Notes under the pieces: generated by a model
The model's input: the letters and a program-made list of their open reading frames with translations, nothing else
Told to the model about the DNA's origin: nothing
Databases searched by the model: none
Shown here: positions 28,339-38,970 of the stretch, piece after piece
How the letters are laid out: every line of letters starts with the position of its first letter
Numbering within the stretch: the first letter of the stretch is position 1
Program-made: the position numbers and the translations under genes
Origin: Pseudomonadota bacterium
GTDB taxonomy: Bacteria; Pseudomonadota; Gammaproteobacteria; Steroidobacterales; Steroidobacteraceae
Direction: 5' to 3'
NCBI GenBank assembly: GCA_025355105.1
Contig: JANYAE010000052.1
Location: forward strand, 186,001-250,000
DNA length: 64,000 nt

Positions 28339-29463
28339 TCAGCGGCCGATCGCCGCTGTCGGCAGCGCGCCGAACGCGCCGGCACTCAGGCTCTGGATGT
28401 AGAGCATGCCGCCGTGCTCGGTGACGCCGCTCGTCTCCGGAATCCGGCCGGCCGGATCCTGCAGATCCGCGACCACACGACCGGATTCGTCGAACGCCAC
28501 GACGTGCCCGTAGGCCGGCGGCACCGGCCACAGCGCCCGCGGCAGGCGCAGGCTCATCGCGCGGACGAACGGCTGATCCGCGAGCGCGTCGACGAGCGCG
28601 CTGCGCGGCTTGGTGAAGCCCGTCCAGAGGCGGCCGGAGAGGCCGCGGGTCAGGTTGTCCGGAAAGCCCGGCAGGTTGGAGACGAACACGCGCGCCTGGC
28701 GCTGCGCCAGCTCGCCGTGCAGTTGCCGCGCGTCGAGGCCGTCGGCCGCGAGGTCCACGGTCCAGATGCGGTAGGCGCCGGTCTCGGAGACGAATGCGCG
28801 TGATTCGTCGGTCGACAGCGCGACGCCGTTGGCGAAGCAGAGCCCGCCGATGACGATCCGCAGCGCCCGCGTCGCCGGGCGGTACTCGAGCACGCGCCCG
28901 GTGCACGAGTGTTCCATGATGTCGAGCAGTGCCGCATCGAAGGTGCCCCAGGTGCGGGCGACCAGTCGTTGTGTGGCGTCGGTGAACAGGATCCGGCCGT
29001 CCTGCGCGACCGCGACCGCGTCGGCATAGCCGATCGGCTCCGCGCCGAGATGGTCGGCGAGCACGGTCATGGAGCGGTCGACACCGATGGCCAGCAGCCC
29101 GCGAAACGCATCCGCCACGATCAGCTGTCCGGCGGCGTCGAACGCCATGCCGAGCGGGCGCCCGCCGGTGTTTACCAGCGTCTCGAGGCCTGTGCCGTCA
29201 GGGTTCATCCGCAGGATCTTGCCGGACAGCGTGCCGGTATAGAGCTTGCCATCCGGCCCGAACGCGATGTGCTCGGGTCCGACCTCCGGCGCGATCGAAA
29301 TGAGCTGCAGTGCCGCAAGACGCTCGTTGCGGGCGTGCGGCCCGACATAGCCGGCAGAGCGGGGCGCCTGCCACGCGAGCGGCCGGATCGGCACGGGCCA
29401 CAGCAGGAAATACGCCGCGGCGAGCAGGGCGATGATTGCCAGCCACGGCAGCAGCCGTTTCAT
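28339..29463 (-). CDS. SMP-30 / strictosidine synthase-like beta-propeller protein
   Basis: The 374-residue protein has one N-terminal membrane anchor or signal (LLPWLAIIALLAAAYFLLWP) and then a six-bladed propeller: PEHIAFGPDGKLYTGTLSGK, RPLGMAFDAAGQLIVADAFR, ILFTDATQ, and GGLCFANGVALSTDESRAFV. These are SGL (SMP-30/gluconolactonase) repeats in the strictosidine-synthase-like arrangement, with predicted calcium-site residues. Likely a periplasm-facing lactonase or esterase. It ends 57 nt before the dipeptidase start on the same strand, so the two may be cotranscribed. Confidence 0.82.
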   Translation of the reverse strand: MKRLLPWLAIIALLAAAYFLLWPVPIRPLAWQAPRSAGYVGPHARNERLAALQLISIAPEVGPEHIAFGPDGKLYTGTLSGKILRMNPDGTGLETLVNTGGRPLGMAFDAAGQLIVADAFRGLLAIGVDRSMTVLADHLGAEPIGYADAVAVAQDGRILFTDATQRLVARTWGTFDAALLDIMEHSCTGRVLEYRPATRALRIVIGGLCFANGVALSTDESRAFVSETGAYRIWTVDLAADGLDARQLHGELAQRQARVFVSNLPGFPDNLTRGLSGRLWTGFTKPRSALVDALADQPFVRAMSLRLPRALWPVPPAYGHVVAFDESGRVVADLQDPAGRIPETSGVTEHGGMLYIQSLSAGAFGALPTAAIGR

Positions 29464-29654
29464 GTCATTCCCCTCACCGCTGCGACCACGGCGCGGCCGC
29501 GAAGGCCGATCTTACCCGCCTGGGCCCATCCGGCCATCTGGCCGGCCAGCAGCGCCGCGCCGCCGGCAGATGATTCGCTATGCTGCAGGGCCGCGGGCTC
29601 GCCAGAGGTGAACCTGCGGTCCCGCTCAACCAACCTGCCGACGGAGACCACGAC

Positions 29655-30116
29655 GTGAAGATCCTCATCGCAGCGGCGCTTGCCACCCTGCTCGCCGTCG
29701 GCGCCTCGGCCGCCGCGGATGCCCCAAAGGCGCCGCCGTCGCCAGCCGTGAGGCCGGTCAAGGTGACAGCGGCAGATGCCGCAGGCCCGGCCTTCCGGAG
29801 CCCGGCCGCAGTCCATGAGACGAGTGCCACCGACGGTCCGACGACGGACGTCTCGCTGCTCAAGTCTCGCGACCACCGCTTCGAAGCCGGCCTCTACGAA
29901 GCCGGCGCGTCCGACGTCGCCGTGGAGTCGTACGAAGAGGACGAATTCATGTTCTTCCTCGAGGGCAGCGTGACGCTGACCTCGGCGGACGGCACGGTGC
30001 TCGAGGCGAAGGCCGGCGAGGGGGTCGCGATTCCCAAAGGTTGGAAGGGCCGCTGGACCACGAAAGGCTATCGCAAGTACTACGTGACGTACTCGAGCGG
30101 CAAGAAGCCGAAGTAG
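29655..30116 (+). CDS. Exported cupin-domain protein (DUF861-like)
   Basis: The start is the GTG at 29655, because it opens a clean signal peptide (KILIAAALATLLAVGASAAA) with GGAGA upstream. The 153-residue product carries a cupin: FEAGLYEAGASDVAVESYEE, then EDEFMFFLEGSVTLTSADG, then VAIPKGWKGRWTTKGYRKYY. This is close to the cupin_3/(S)-ureidoglycine aminohydrolase type, but periplasmic. The metal-binding His pair is not obvious, so it may be a ligand-binding protein rather than an enzyme. It converges with the AMACR-like gene. Confidence 0.75.
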   Translation: MKILIAAALATLLAVGASAAADAPKAPPSPAVRPVKVTAADAAGPAFRSPAAVHETSATDGPTTDVSLLKSRDHRFEAGLYEAGASDVAVESYEEDEFMFFLEGSVTLTSADGTVLEAKAGEGVAIPKGWKGRWTTKGYRKYYVTYSSGKKPK

Positions 30117-30149
30117 CTCCTGGCGCGCCGTTGCCGGGCCGGCCGCACC

Positions 30150-31316
<1,167 letters not shown>

Positions 31317-31632
31317 GCATGCCTCGGTGGGCCGTTGCCGGCTCTGACGGACGTCCGCGCAGGCGACGATCGGGTGCGCCCGGTGCGGCATTCTGCCATC
31401 GCGCTTCTACGCCTGCGTCGGCCGTCGCTCAATCCGGGGACGCCGTGGTGCGCGGCCGGTGCCTCATAACCCTTCCGCAGGCCGAGATAACCGCTTTAGA
31501 ATTGCGGCCTGCCGGCCCGTCCGCCAGACTTCGAAACCGGCTGCGAACGGACGGCGCCGCGGCCCGCCGGCCCGCAGCCGCGCCTGACACGGCCGAGCGA
31601 CTGACGTCATCAACAACACAAGAGCCTCCATC
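31317..31632 (+). other. Divergent intergenic region before the TonB receptor
   Basis: These 316 nt separate the AMACR-like gene from the TonB receptor. TAGAAT at 31497-31502 could be a -10 element, but the sequence 18 nt upstream (TTCCGC) is a poor -35. No open frame with a recognisable product and no riboswitch-like conserved box was seen. Confidence 0.4.
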
Positions 31633-34113
31633 GTGACCATCCAGATCCCGAACGCCCGCCGCGCGACGCTGCGCCTCGGCGCCACAGCCAGCCTGCTGGC
31701 GTTTTCCGTCTCGATCGCCGCCGCCGAGGAGCCGGGCGTCGCGCCGGCCGAGTCGCTCGAGGCTGTCACGGTGTTCGGTTCACGGCTGCAGAACCGCACC
31801 GTCTTCGATAGTGCCGTGCCGATCGACATCTTCGTCGCCGCCGAGTTGCAGCGGGCCCTCAATTCCGGCGAGCTTGGCGCGGCGCTGCAGAGCCTGTCGC
31901 CGTCGATCAATATGCCGCGTGCGTCCTCGAGCGGCACCGCCGACTCGGTGCGGGCCATCCAGCTGCGCGGCCTTGCGCCGGACCAGGTCCTCGTGCTCGT
32001 GAACGGCAAGCGGCGCCACAGCAACGCCGTGATGGACCAGGAAGGCCTGTTTCCCGGCACGGTGGCGGTGGACCTCAACACGATCCCACCCGGCGCCATC
32101 GATCACATCGAGGTGCTGCGCGACGGTGCTGGCGCCGTGTACGGCAGTGATGCGATCGCCGGAGTCGTCAACGTTGTGCTGAAGTCGGGTGCCGGCGGCA
32201 GCGCCTCCGCCGGCTTCGGCGAGAACCGCACGCACTTCGCGCCGACCGGTGCCACGATCACCGACGGCCAGAACCGCACGCTGGGCTTCGACGAGGGCCT
32301 CGCGATCGGCGAGCACGGCGCAATCCACTTCGGCGCCGACTACCAGAGACGCGACGGCACCAATCGCGCGGGTCCGAGCAGCGCCGGCTGGACGTCCTAC
32401 AACCTGACGCCCGCCGACCTCGCGCTCGACAACCAGGTGCTGTTCAAGTCGGGGGACCCCGACCTCGAGAACAAGAACGTCTTCTACAATGCGACGCTGC
32501 CGCTCGGCTCGGGCCCTGAGCTCTACTCGTTCTCGACGTTCAACTCCCGCAACACCAAGGGCGGCGCGTTCTTCCGCTTCCCGGGCGACCCGACCAACGT
32601 GCCGGCGATCTATCCGAACGGGTTTCGCCCGGTGTCCACCGGCGACAGCAAGGATTTCGCGCTCGTGGCGGGTGCGCGCGGACACGCCGGATCCTGGGAC
32701 CTCGATCTCAGCGCACGCGAGGGCTACAACACCTTCAGCTACGGTCTGACGAACTCGCTCAACGCCTCGCTCGGCCCGATCAGCCCGACCGCCTTCCACG
32801 TTGCCGACTTCAGCTACGACCAGAAGGGCCTGAACTTCGATGCGACGAGTCGCTTCGTGACGTCGACGACGCACATCCCGGTGAACGTCGCCGCTGGCGC
32901 CGAGCTGATCGGCGAGAAATACCACACCTCGCCCGGAGACCCGGCCTCGTACGCCGCCGGCCCTTTCACCTCGGCGCCGCCCGGCGCGCAGGGTGACAGC
33001 GGACTGCGACCGCAGGACACCGTGGATCTCAGCCGGCACGTCTGGTCCGCGTACCTCGACGCCGACGCCGAATTCGGCGCTTCGGTGCTTGTCGGCGGCG
33101 CGGTGCGGTACTCAAACTACAGTGACTACGGCAGTTCGACGACCGGCAAGCTGACGGCGCGCGTCAAGTTCAGCGACAGCTTCCTCGTGCGCGGCGCGAT
33201 CTCGAGCAGCTTTCGTGCGCCGGCGCTCGCCCAGACCGGAATCCGCTTCGCGACCCTCAACTTCAACGCCGATGGCACCGGCCTGCAGAATAACGCCTGG
33301 CTGCCCCCCGGCGACCCGCTGGCGCAGCAGTTCGGCGCCGCGCCGCTCAAGCCCGAGCGCTCGGTCAACGCGACGCTCGGCCTCGTGTACCGGCTGTCGC
33401 GCCGCACCTCGGCGACGCTCGACGTCTACCAGATCCGGATTCGCGATCGCATCACGCCGACCGGGCAGCTGGACGCGGCCCTCGTGCAGCCGTACCTCGA
33501 CGCGCACGCGATCACCGATGTCGCCTCGGTCACGTTCCTGACCAACGCGCTCGATACGACCAATCGTGGCCTCGACCTCGTACTGAGCCACGACCAGGAC
33601 CTCGCCGGCGGCGTGCTCAGGCTGACCGCGTCCTTCAACCGCAACTACGTGCACCAGGACGGCGTGCGCGACACGAACCCGGCGCTGAGCGCGCTCGACC
33701 CGACGGCGACCCTGACCAGCCCGATCGTACTGGTACCGCTCGAGTACGGGTCGCCCGGCAGCAAGCTCGTGCTGGCGAGCGACTGGTCGAACGAGCTCTG
33801 GGGTGCGCACCTCGACGCCACCCGCTTCGGCCGCATGTACGCGTTCTCGTACGACTCGGCCGAGCCGGCGCTGCTCGGTGCCAACGCCCACCCGTACGAC
33901 CCGGCCTGGTCCTTCGACGTCGAGGGACACGTCAACCTCGGCAAGAGCCTCACGGTGGCGCTCGGCGGCACCAATATCTTCAACCGCTATCCGGACCGAA
34001 CGAACTCCCTCGACGGCAGCTATGGCGGCGCGTTTCCGTACAACTACGCGAATCCGCTGGGCATCAACGGCGCCTATTTCTATGGGCGCGTGACACTGCG
34101 GTTCGGTCGCTGA
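31633..34113 (+). CDS. TonB-dependent outer-membrane receptor
   Basis: The 826-residue protein starts at a GTG and has a signal peptide (LGATASLLAFSVSIAAAEEP). A TonB-box-like SLEAVTVFGSR precedes the plug domain (LGAALQSLSPSINMPRASSS; LRGLAPDQVLVLVNGKRRH; DHIEVLRDGAGAVYGSDAIA, GVVNVVLKSG). The beta-barrel follows and ends in the aromatic-terminated YGRVTLRFGR. It imports a scarce ligand across the outer membrane with TonB energy. The GVVNVVLK plug style is common to receptors for plant-derived or hydrophobic compounds, but the ligand cannot be named. The SAM-hydrolase-like gene follows 35 nt downstream. Confidence 0.92.
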   Translation: MTIQIPNARRATLRLGATASLLAFSVSIAAAEEPGVAPAESLEAVTVFGSRLQNRTVFDSAVPIDIFVAAELQRALNSGELGAALQSLSPSINMPRASSSGTADSVRAIQLRGLAPDQVLVLVNGKRRHSNAVMDQEGLFPGTVAVDLNTIPPGAIDHIEVLRDGAGAVYGSDAIAGVVNVVLKSGAGGSASAGFGENRTHFAPTGATITDGQNRTLGFDEGLAIGEHGAIHFGADYQRRDGTNRAGPSSAGWTSYNLTPADLALDNQVLFKSGDPDLENKNVFYNATLPLGSGPELYSFSTFNSRNTKGGAFFRFPGDPTNVPAIYPNGFRPVSTGDSKDFALVAGARGHAGSWDLDLSAREGYNTFSYGLTNSLNASLGPISPTAFHVADFSYDQKGLNFDATSRFVTSTTHIPVNVAAGAELIGEKYHTSPGDPASYAAGPFTSAPPGAQGDSGLRPQDTVDLSRHVWSAYLDADAEFGASVLVGGAVRYSNYSDYGSSTTGKLTARVKFSDSFLVRGAISSSFRAPALAQTGIRFATLNFNADGTGLQNNAWLPPGDPLAQQFGAAPLKPERSVNATLGLVYRLSRRTSATLDVYQIRIRDRITPTGQLDAALVQPYLDAHAITDVASVTFLTNALDTTNRGLDLVLSHDQDLAGGVLRLTASFNRNYVHQDGVRDTNPALSALDPTATLTSPIVLVPLEYGSPGSKLVLASDWSNELWGAHLDATRFGRMYAFSYDSAEPALLGANAHPYDPAWSFDVEGHVNLGKSLTVALGGTNIFNRYPDRTNSLDGSYGGAFPYNYANPLGINGAYFYGRVTLRFGR

Positions 34114-34148
34114 AGCCCCCCGCGCCGACCGGCCAGAGGAAGTCCCGC

Positions 34149-35060
34149 ATGTCACCGGCACCGCTCACTCGACGCCTCGCGGCCGGCCTGATCGGCGGGC
34201 TGCTGTCGATGGTCCCGCTCGCCGGCATTGCGGCGGCCGCCGCCACGCAGCCGAAGCGGCCGGTCATCGTGTTCCTGTCCGACTTCGGCACGCTCGACGA
34301 CGCGGTGGCGATCTGCAAGGGCGTCATGATCGGCGTCGCGCCGGACGCCGAGATCATCGATCTCACGCACCAGGTGACGCCGTTCTCGATCGCGGAGGGG
34401 GCGCGGCTGCTCGCCCGGACGGCGCAGTACTATCCGCCCGGCACGGTGTTCGTGACGGTCATCGATCCGGGCGTCGGCACCAGCCGCAAGTCGGTGGTCG
34501 TCAAGTCCAGGCGCGGCCAGTACTTCGTGCTGCCGGACAACGGCCTCGTGACGCCGCTGCTCGACCGGGACGGCCTCGCCGGCGCCCGCGAGATCCGGAA
34601 TCCCGCCTGGCTGATCGGCGGCAAGCTGTCCTCGACCTTCCACGGCCGGGACGTATTCTCGCCGGTCGCCGCCCATCTCGCGCGCGGTGACGACTGGCGG
34701 CACGTCGGGCCCGCGGTGTCGACGCTGACGCGGCTCGAGGTGCCGAAGTCCGTGATCGACGAGCGCGGCATCAGTGGCAGCGTCGTGGCCCTGGATGGCC
34801 CGTACGGCAACCTCGTGACCAATATTCCCGGCGAAGAGCTGCGGCGGCTCGGCTACGCGCCCGGCGACGCGGTGCGCGTAACGGTGGGCGCCGAGGAGCT
34901 GAGCGTGCCCTACGCGGCGACCTTCGGTGACGTAGCGGTCGGCAAGGAACTGCTGTTCGTGGACTCCCGCGGCCTCGTCAGCCTCGCGGTCAACCAGGGA
35001 AACTTCGCCCGCAGCCACGGCGTCAACCCGCCGGTCAGGATGCTCATCGTCCGCAAGTGA
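34149..35060 (+). CDS. SAM hydroxide adenosyltransferase family protein (DUF62), with signal peptide
   Basis: The 303-residue product belongs to the fluorinase/duf62 family: VFLSDFGTLDDAVAICKGVM (Asp45), VFVTVIDPGVGTSRKSVVV with Asp106 and Arg113, and SSTFHGRDVFSPVAAHLA with His165. That Asp-Arg-His set is the water-activating triad of SAM hydroxide adenosyltransferases, which split SAM into adenosine and methionine. Unusually the N-terminus (LAAGLIGGLLSMVPLAGIAA, then AAA-TQ) is a signal peptide, so it should act in the periplasm where SAM is not expected. It probably shares a transcript with the TonB receptor 35 nt upstream. Confidence 0.85.
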   Translation: MSPAPLTRRLAAGLIGGLLSMVPLAGIAAAAATQPKRPVIVFLSDFGTLDDAVAICKGVMIGVAPDAEIIDLTHQVTPFSIAEGARLLARTAQYYPPGTVFVTVIDPGVGTSRKSVVVKSRRGQYFVLPDNGLVTPLLDRDGLAGAREIRNPAWLIGGKLSSTFHGRDVFSPVAAHLARGDDWRHVGPAVSTLTRLEVPKSVIDERGISGSVVALDGPYGNLVTNIPGEELRRLGYAPGDAVRVTVGAEELSVPYAATFGDVAVGKELLFVDSRGLVSLAVNQGNFARSHGVNPPVRMLIVRK

Positions 35061-35081
35061 CCGGTCGCGACGAGTTCGCGG

Positions 35082-35657
35082 CTAGCGCGGGCCGCCGGCC
35101 GGCTGGCGGCCGCGAACGAAGGCGACGAAGCCGCCGACGAACTTCTCGATCGCCTGCCGCGTCGCCGCATCGGCGACTTCGCCGTCCGCACCGATCGTGC
35201 TCTGCGCGTGCGAGACCAGCAGGCGGCCACCGGGCCAGAGTTCGGCTCCAAGCGTGCGGAACACCGGCAGCCATGCATTCTGCGCGAGCACCGTGCCGAA
35301 GCCGCCGGGAGATGCGCCGGCGATCGCGACCGGCCGGCCGCGGAACACGCGTGCCACGTCGCTTGAGGGCCGCGACAGCCAGTCGATGGCGTTCTTGGCT
35401 ACCCCGGGCAGGCTGTTGTTGTACTCGGGGCTGACGAGCAGCAGCCCGTTCGCGCCGGCGATCAGGTCCTTGAGGCGCGCCACCGGAGCCGGCACCCCGC
35501 CCGCGGTCTCCTGGTCGCCGTCGTACAGCGGGATGGCGGCGATCGATTCCAATTCGAGCACGCTGTCCGGCGGCATCAGCGCGGCGGCGGCGCGCAGCAC
35601 CGCCGAGTTGAAGGAGCCGCGGCGCAGGCTGCCGGAGAGCCCGATGATTCTGAGCAT
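35082..35657 (-). CDS. NADPH-dependent FMN reductase family protein
   Basis: A 191-residue flavodoxin-fold reductase: IIGLSGSLRRGSFNSAVLRA is the phosphate-binding loop for FMN (GSLRxxSFN), and LLLVSPEYNNSLPGVAKNAI is the SPEYN motif of NAD(P)H:FMN or quinone/azo reductases. It transfers electrons from NADPH to FMN or small electron acceptors in the cytoplasm. The ATG at 35657 matches the family N-terminus. It converges with the DUF62 gene. Confidence 0.88.
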   Translation of the reverse strand: MLRIIGLSGSLRRGSFNSAVLRAAAALMPPDSVLELESIAAIPLYDGDQETAGGVPAPVARLKDLIAGANGLLLVSPEYNNSLPGVAKNAIDWLSRPSSDVARVFRGRPVAIAGASPGGFGTVLAQNAWLPVFRTLGAELWPGGRLLVSHAQSTIGADGEVADAATRQAIEKFVGGFVAFVRGRQPAGGPR

Positions 35658-35839
35658 GGCGTCGGGTCCGTCTGGCCGATGTCGACGCGACGATACGGCT
35701 GGGTGGCCGTCGCCGCAACACCGGGTCGCGCGCCCGCCTGCCGCCAGCAACGCGCTCGTGCGTGAGCGGCCCGGGCGCAAAACCGCCGCCGAAGGGTATT
35801 GGACCCCGCGGCGGCGGCTGAGTCGTCAGGCTCTGCAGG

Positions 35840-37591
35840 TCAGAACTTGTAGTTCACGCCCGTCGAGACGCCGCTCGGCCGGCAGCCACCCCAGGTGGTA
35901 TTGCCTGCGCTCGAGTAGTCGATGTACGTCGCGTTCGTACCGTCGTGGCAGTCGGTCGTGAGCCCGCGACCACCCGCGCCGACGTCGTAGTGCGCGTTGC
36001 CGTGGTTGATCGTCGCGGCCCAGTCCAAGTACCAGTACACCTGCTTGTCGAACCGGTGTTTCCAGGCCAGCGTGTACATGTTGGCGCTGTTGTCGGTCTT
36101 CGACGGGTCATAGTTGTGCTGGCCACCCGGATCGCCCGGGGTCCGGCCGGCATGCGCCCAGCCGGCGCTGACGTTGTCGCTCGGCGTCACGTCCTGCGAA
36201 ACCGCCAGCCACGTCGCATTGTCGCGGGTGCGCTCGTTCTGAAATTCGAGCACGGCAGGCAGGTCGTGATGCAGGCGTTCCCAGGCCGCGCTGACCGTCA
36301 GGCCGAAGCCGAATTTGTACTGCGCGCCGATCTTGAACGCCGTCTCGTCACCGATGCTGGTCAGGTACGGCGGTGACGCGTTCGCCGCGAAGCTCGGCGC
36401 CACCGGCGAGATCGCCTGCCAGGTCGCGCAGTCGATCGGGCCCCAGGTCGCCGGGTCGGAGCCCGCGGCGCAGTTGCCGGCCGCCCCGAGCAGGTTGCCG
36501 TACTGCGGGTGGTTCGCGCCGATGCCGTCACTATTGCGGTTGACGTTCTTGTGGATCTCGTACGCCGCGGTCGCGTAGAAGCCGCCGGTCTCGATCTCGA
36601 CATCGGCGCTAAAGGCGTTGTCGAAGCCGCCATCGTCGCAGTTGAGCAGCAGGTTGCCGCTGCCCGGCATGTTGCCGCCGTTGCAGTCCGGCGAACCGCT
36701 TGACTGCACGACGTTGTTGTACGTGCGGTTCTGGCCGGGCGAGTACAGCACGTTGAAGCTCCACATGCCGCCGAATTTCGGCGACTCGTAGGCGAACGCG
36801 TGGTCGAGGCGCGTGCCGAACTCGACGCGGTTGTCGCCGCCCGAGTTGCCCATGACAACCGCGTAATCGCCGAGCATGCCGGAGAACGGGTTCAGGCGAT
36901 CGGTCGACTTCTTGTACGGCGAGTAGAACGTGCCGAATTTGACGCGGCCCCATTCCTTGCCCTTGAGGCCGATGAACGTGTCGCCCAGGCCGACGGCGCC
37001 GTTGACGACGTTCGACTGTTGGTACTGGGAGGTCTTGAGCCCCGGCGAAGCGCTGATCGCGAGTGCCGTTTCGACCTGGTAGACCAGGCTGACGTTGGAT
37101 GAGCCGATCTTGTGCTCGCCGCGGTAGCCGATCTGCGACTTGTTGGTCGACAGCGCCGGCATGTAGCCAACCCGGCCGACCGGGTTCGCGCCGCCGGCTT
37201 TCGGGTTCGTGTAGTCGAGCCCCGAGCCGTCCGGCAGCAGGTGGTACGCCACGTTGCCGGCCATGCCTTTGGTGGTGTCATCGAACGACACGTCGAGCGT
37301 GCCGTAGAAGCCCTTCATGAACTCGTCGAACTTGGGCTCCGCGGACGCCGGCTTGGCGGCAGGCGCAGCTGCGGTCTGCGCAGGAGCCTGCGCCGGCGGC
37401 TGGGCCGAACCCTTTTTGAGGGTCTGTACCTCCTTGGTGAGGTCTTCGACTCGCTGCATCAGGATCTTGACCTGATCGGCGAGCGCCTTGTCGTCGGCGA
37501 GCGCCGCGCCGGCGAATCCGACGCCGGCCAGGATCGTCGCCATCGCCGCCAGAGCCGCAAGCATTGGCTTGGCCTTGCTTCGGATGAGCAT
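35840..37591 (-). CDS. Outer-membrane porin with N-terminal coiled coil
   Basis: The 583-residue protein has a signal peptide (MLIRSKAKPMLAALAAMATI, cleavage after ALA), then a short coiled coil (LADQVKILMQRVEDLTKEVQ) and an Ala/Pro-rich linker. A Gram-negative porin barrel follows (KFDEFMKGFYGTLDVSFDDT; TFIGLKGKEWGRVKFGTFYS is the porin PEFGG-like region) and it ends with GVNYKF, a C-terminal Phe as needed for barrel insertion. AGGGGG precedes the ATG. It lies 114 nt downstream of frc on the same strand and may serve organic-acid uptake for that cluster. Confidence 0.85.
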   Translation of the reverse strand: MLIRSKAKPMLAALAAMATILAGVGFAGAALADDKALADQVKILMQRVEDLTKEVQTLKKGSAQPPAQAPAQTAAAPAAKPASAEPKFDEFMKGFYGTLDVSFDDTTKGMAGNVAYHLLPDGSGLDYTNPKAGGANPVGRVGYMPALSTNKSQIGYRGEHKIGSSNVSLVYQVETALAISASPGLKTSQYQQSNVVNGAVGLGDTFIGLKGKEWGRVKFGTFYSPYKKSTDRLNPFSGMLGDYAVVMGNSGGDNRVEFGTRLDHAFAYESPKFGGMWSFNVLYSPGQNRTYNNVVQSSGSPDCNGGNMPGSGNLLLNCDDGGFDNAFSADVEIETGGFYATAAYEIHKNVNRNSDGIGANHPQYGNLLGAAGNCAAGSDPATWGPIDCATWQAISPVAPSFAANASPPYLTSIGDETAFKIGAQYKFGFGLTVSAAWERLHHDLPAVLEFQNERTRDNATWLAVSQDVTPSDNVSAGWAHAGRTPGDPGGQHNYDPSKTDNSANMYTLAWKHRFDKQVYWYLDWAATINHGNAHYDVGAGGRGLTTDCHDGTNATYIDYSSAGNTTWGGCRPSGVSTGVNYKF

Positions 37592-37705
37592 CGTGATACC
37601 CCCTCGTGAATTAATTGGACTGAGCGTTCTCAGATCGTCCGCATCATCTCGTTCCAAAGATTCCCTGCCGTCGTGCCGGAAGCGCGCCGCGGGGCGCGCG
37701 CTTCC

Positions 37706-38953
37706 TCAGATGACTTTCTCGGCGCGCAGCGCGTCGATCTCGGCCGCCGCGAGCCCGAGTTCGCCGAGTACCTCGATTGTGTGTTCGCCGAGCAGCGGCG
37801 AGCGCGTGACGACCGTCGGGCTGTCCGACATCTTGATCGGATTGCCGACCGACAGGTACTTGCCGCGGGTCGGGTGGTCGACCTCGACGATCGTGCCGGT
37901 GTCGCGCAGCGACTGTTCCGACGCCAGCTCCTCCATCGACAGGATGGGGCCGCACGGAATGTCGTGTTCGTTGAGCTCGGCCATGGCCTCGAACTTGGTC
38001 TTGGTCATTGTCCACGACTCGACCGCCGCGAATACCTGCTTGAGGTGCGGCAGGCGCGCTTCCGGCGTCGCGTAGTCAGGGTCGGTGATCCACGACTCCT
38101 GGCCGATGACCTTGCAGATCTCCTTCCAGACCGGCGCCTGGGTGATGAAGTACAGGTACGCGTTCGGGTCGGTTTCCCAGCCCTTGCACTTGACGATCGA
38201 GCCCGGCTGTCCGCCGCCCGACGCGTTGCCGGCGCGCGGCACGGAGCTGCCGAACTTGCCGTTCGGGTACTGCGGAAATTCCTTCATGACTCCGGTGCGC
38301 GCGAGGCGCTGCTGGTCGCGGAGCTTGACGCGGCACAGGTTGAGGACGCCGTCCTGCATAGCGGCGAGCACTTTCTGGCCGCGGCCGGTCGTATTGCGCT
38401 GGTAGAGGGCCGCGACGATGCCGAGCGCGAGATGCAGGCCCGTGCCGCTATCGCCGATCTGTGCGCCGGTCACCATTGGCGGGCCGTCATCGAAGCCGGT
38501 CGTGGAGGCGGAGCCGCCGGCGCACTGCGCGACGTTCTCGTAGACTTTGCAGTCCTCGTACGGGCCGGGCCCGAAGCCCTTGACCGAGGCGACGATCATC
38601 CGCGGGTTCAGCTCCTGGATCCGCTCCCAGGTGAAGCCCATGCGATCGAGTGCGCCGGGCGCGAAGTTCTCGACCAGCACGTCGCAATGCTTGACCAGCC
38701 GCTCGAGCACCGCCTTGCCACGCGGCATCTTGGTGTCGAGCGTGATCGAGCGCTTGTTGTGATTGAGCATCGTGAAGTAGAGGCTGTCCACGCCGGGGAT
38801 GTCGCGCAGCTGTTCGCGCGTGACATCCCCGGCGCCGGCGCGCTCGACCTTGATGACGTCTGCGCCAAACCACGCCAGCAGCTGAGTGCACGTCGGTCCC
38901 GACTGCACGTGGGTGAAGTCGAGAATCCGGACGCCGTCGAGAGCCTTGCCCAT
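37706..38953 (-). CDS. frc: Formyl-CoA:oxalate CoA-transferase (YfdW type)
   Basis: The 415-residue protein is close in length and sequence style to E. coli YfdW. It has [20 protein letters not shown], Gln48 in TREQLRD where the Oxalobacter enzyme has Trp48, the catalytic Asp168 in [13 protein letters not shown], and the Gly loop [10 protein letters not shown] (YfdW has NAGGGGQPG as I recall it). The enzyme moves CoA from formyl-CoA to oxalate or another acid. It starts 17 nt after the ThDP enzyme gene, so both are cotranscribed. The acceptor is not fixed by the sequence; oxalate is the family default. Confidence 0.9.
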   Translation of the reverse strand: MGKALDGVRILDFTHVQSGPTCTQLLAWFGADVIKVERAGAGDVTREQLRDIPGVDSLYFTMLNHNKRSITLDTKMPRGKAVLERLVKHCDVLVENFAPGALDRMGFTWERIQELNPRMIVASVKGFGPGPYEDCKVYENVAQCAGGSASTTGFDDGPPMVTGAQIGDSGTGLHLALGIVAALYQRNTTGRGQKVLAAMQDGVLNLCRVKLRDQQRLARTGVMKEFPQYPNGKFGSSVPRAGNASGGGQPGSIVKCKGWETDPNAYLYFITQAPVWKEICKVIGQESWITDPDYATPEARLPHLKQVFAAVESWTMTKTKFEAMAELNEHDIPCGPILSMEELASEQSLRDTGTIVEVDHPTRGKYLSVGNPIKMSDSPTVVTRSPLLGEHTIEVLGELGLAAAEIDALRAEKVI

Positions 38954-38970
38954 TCGAGTTCCCCGATCGC

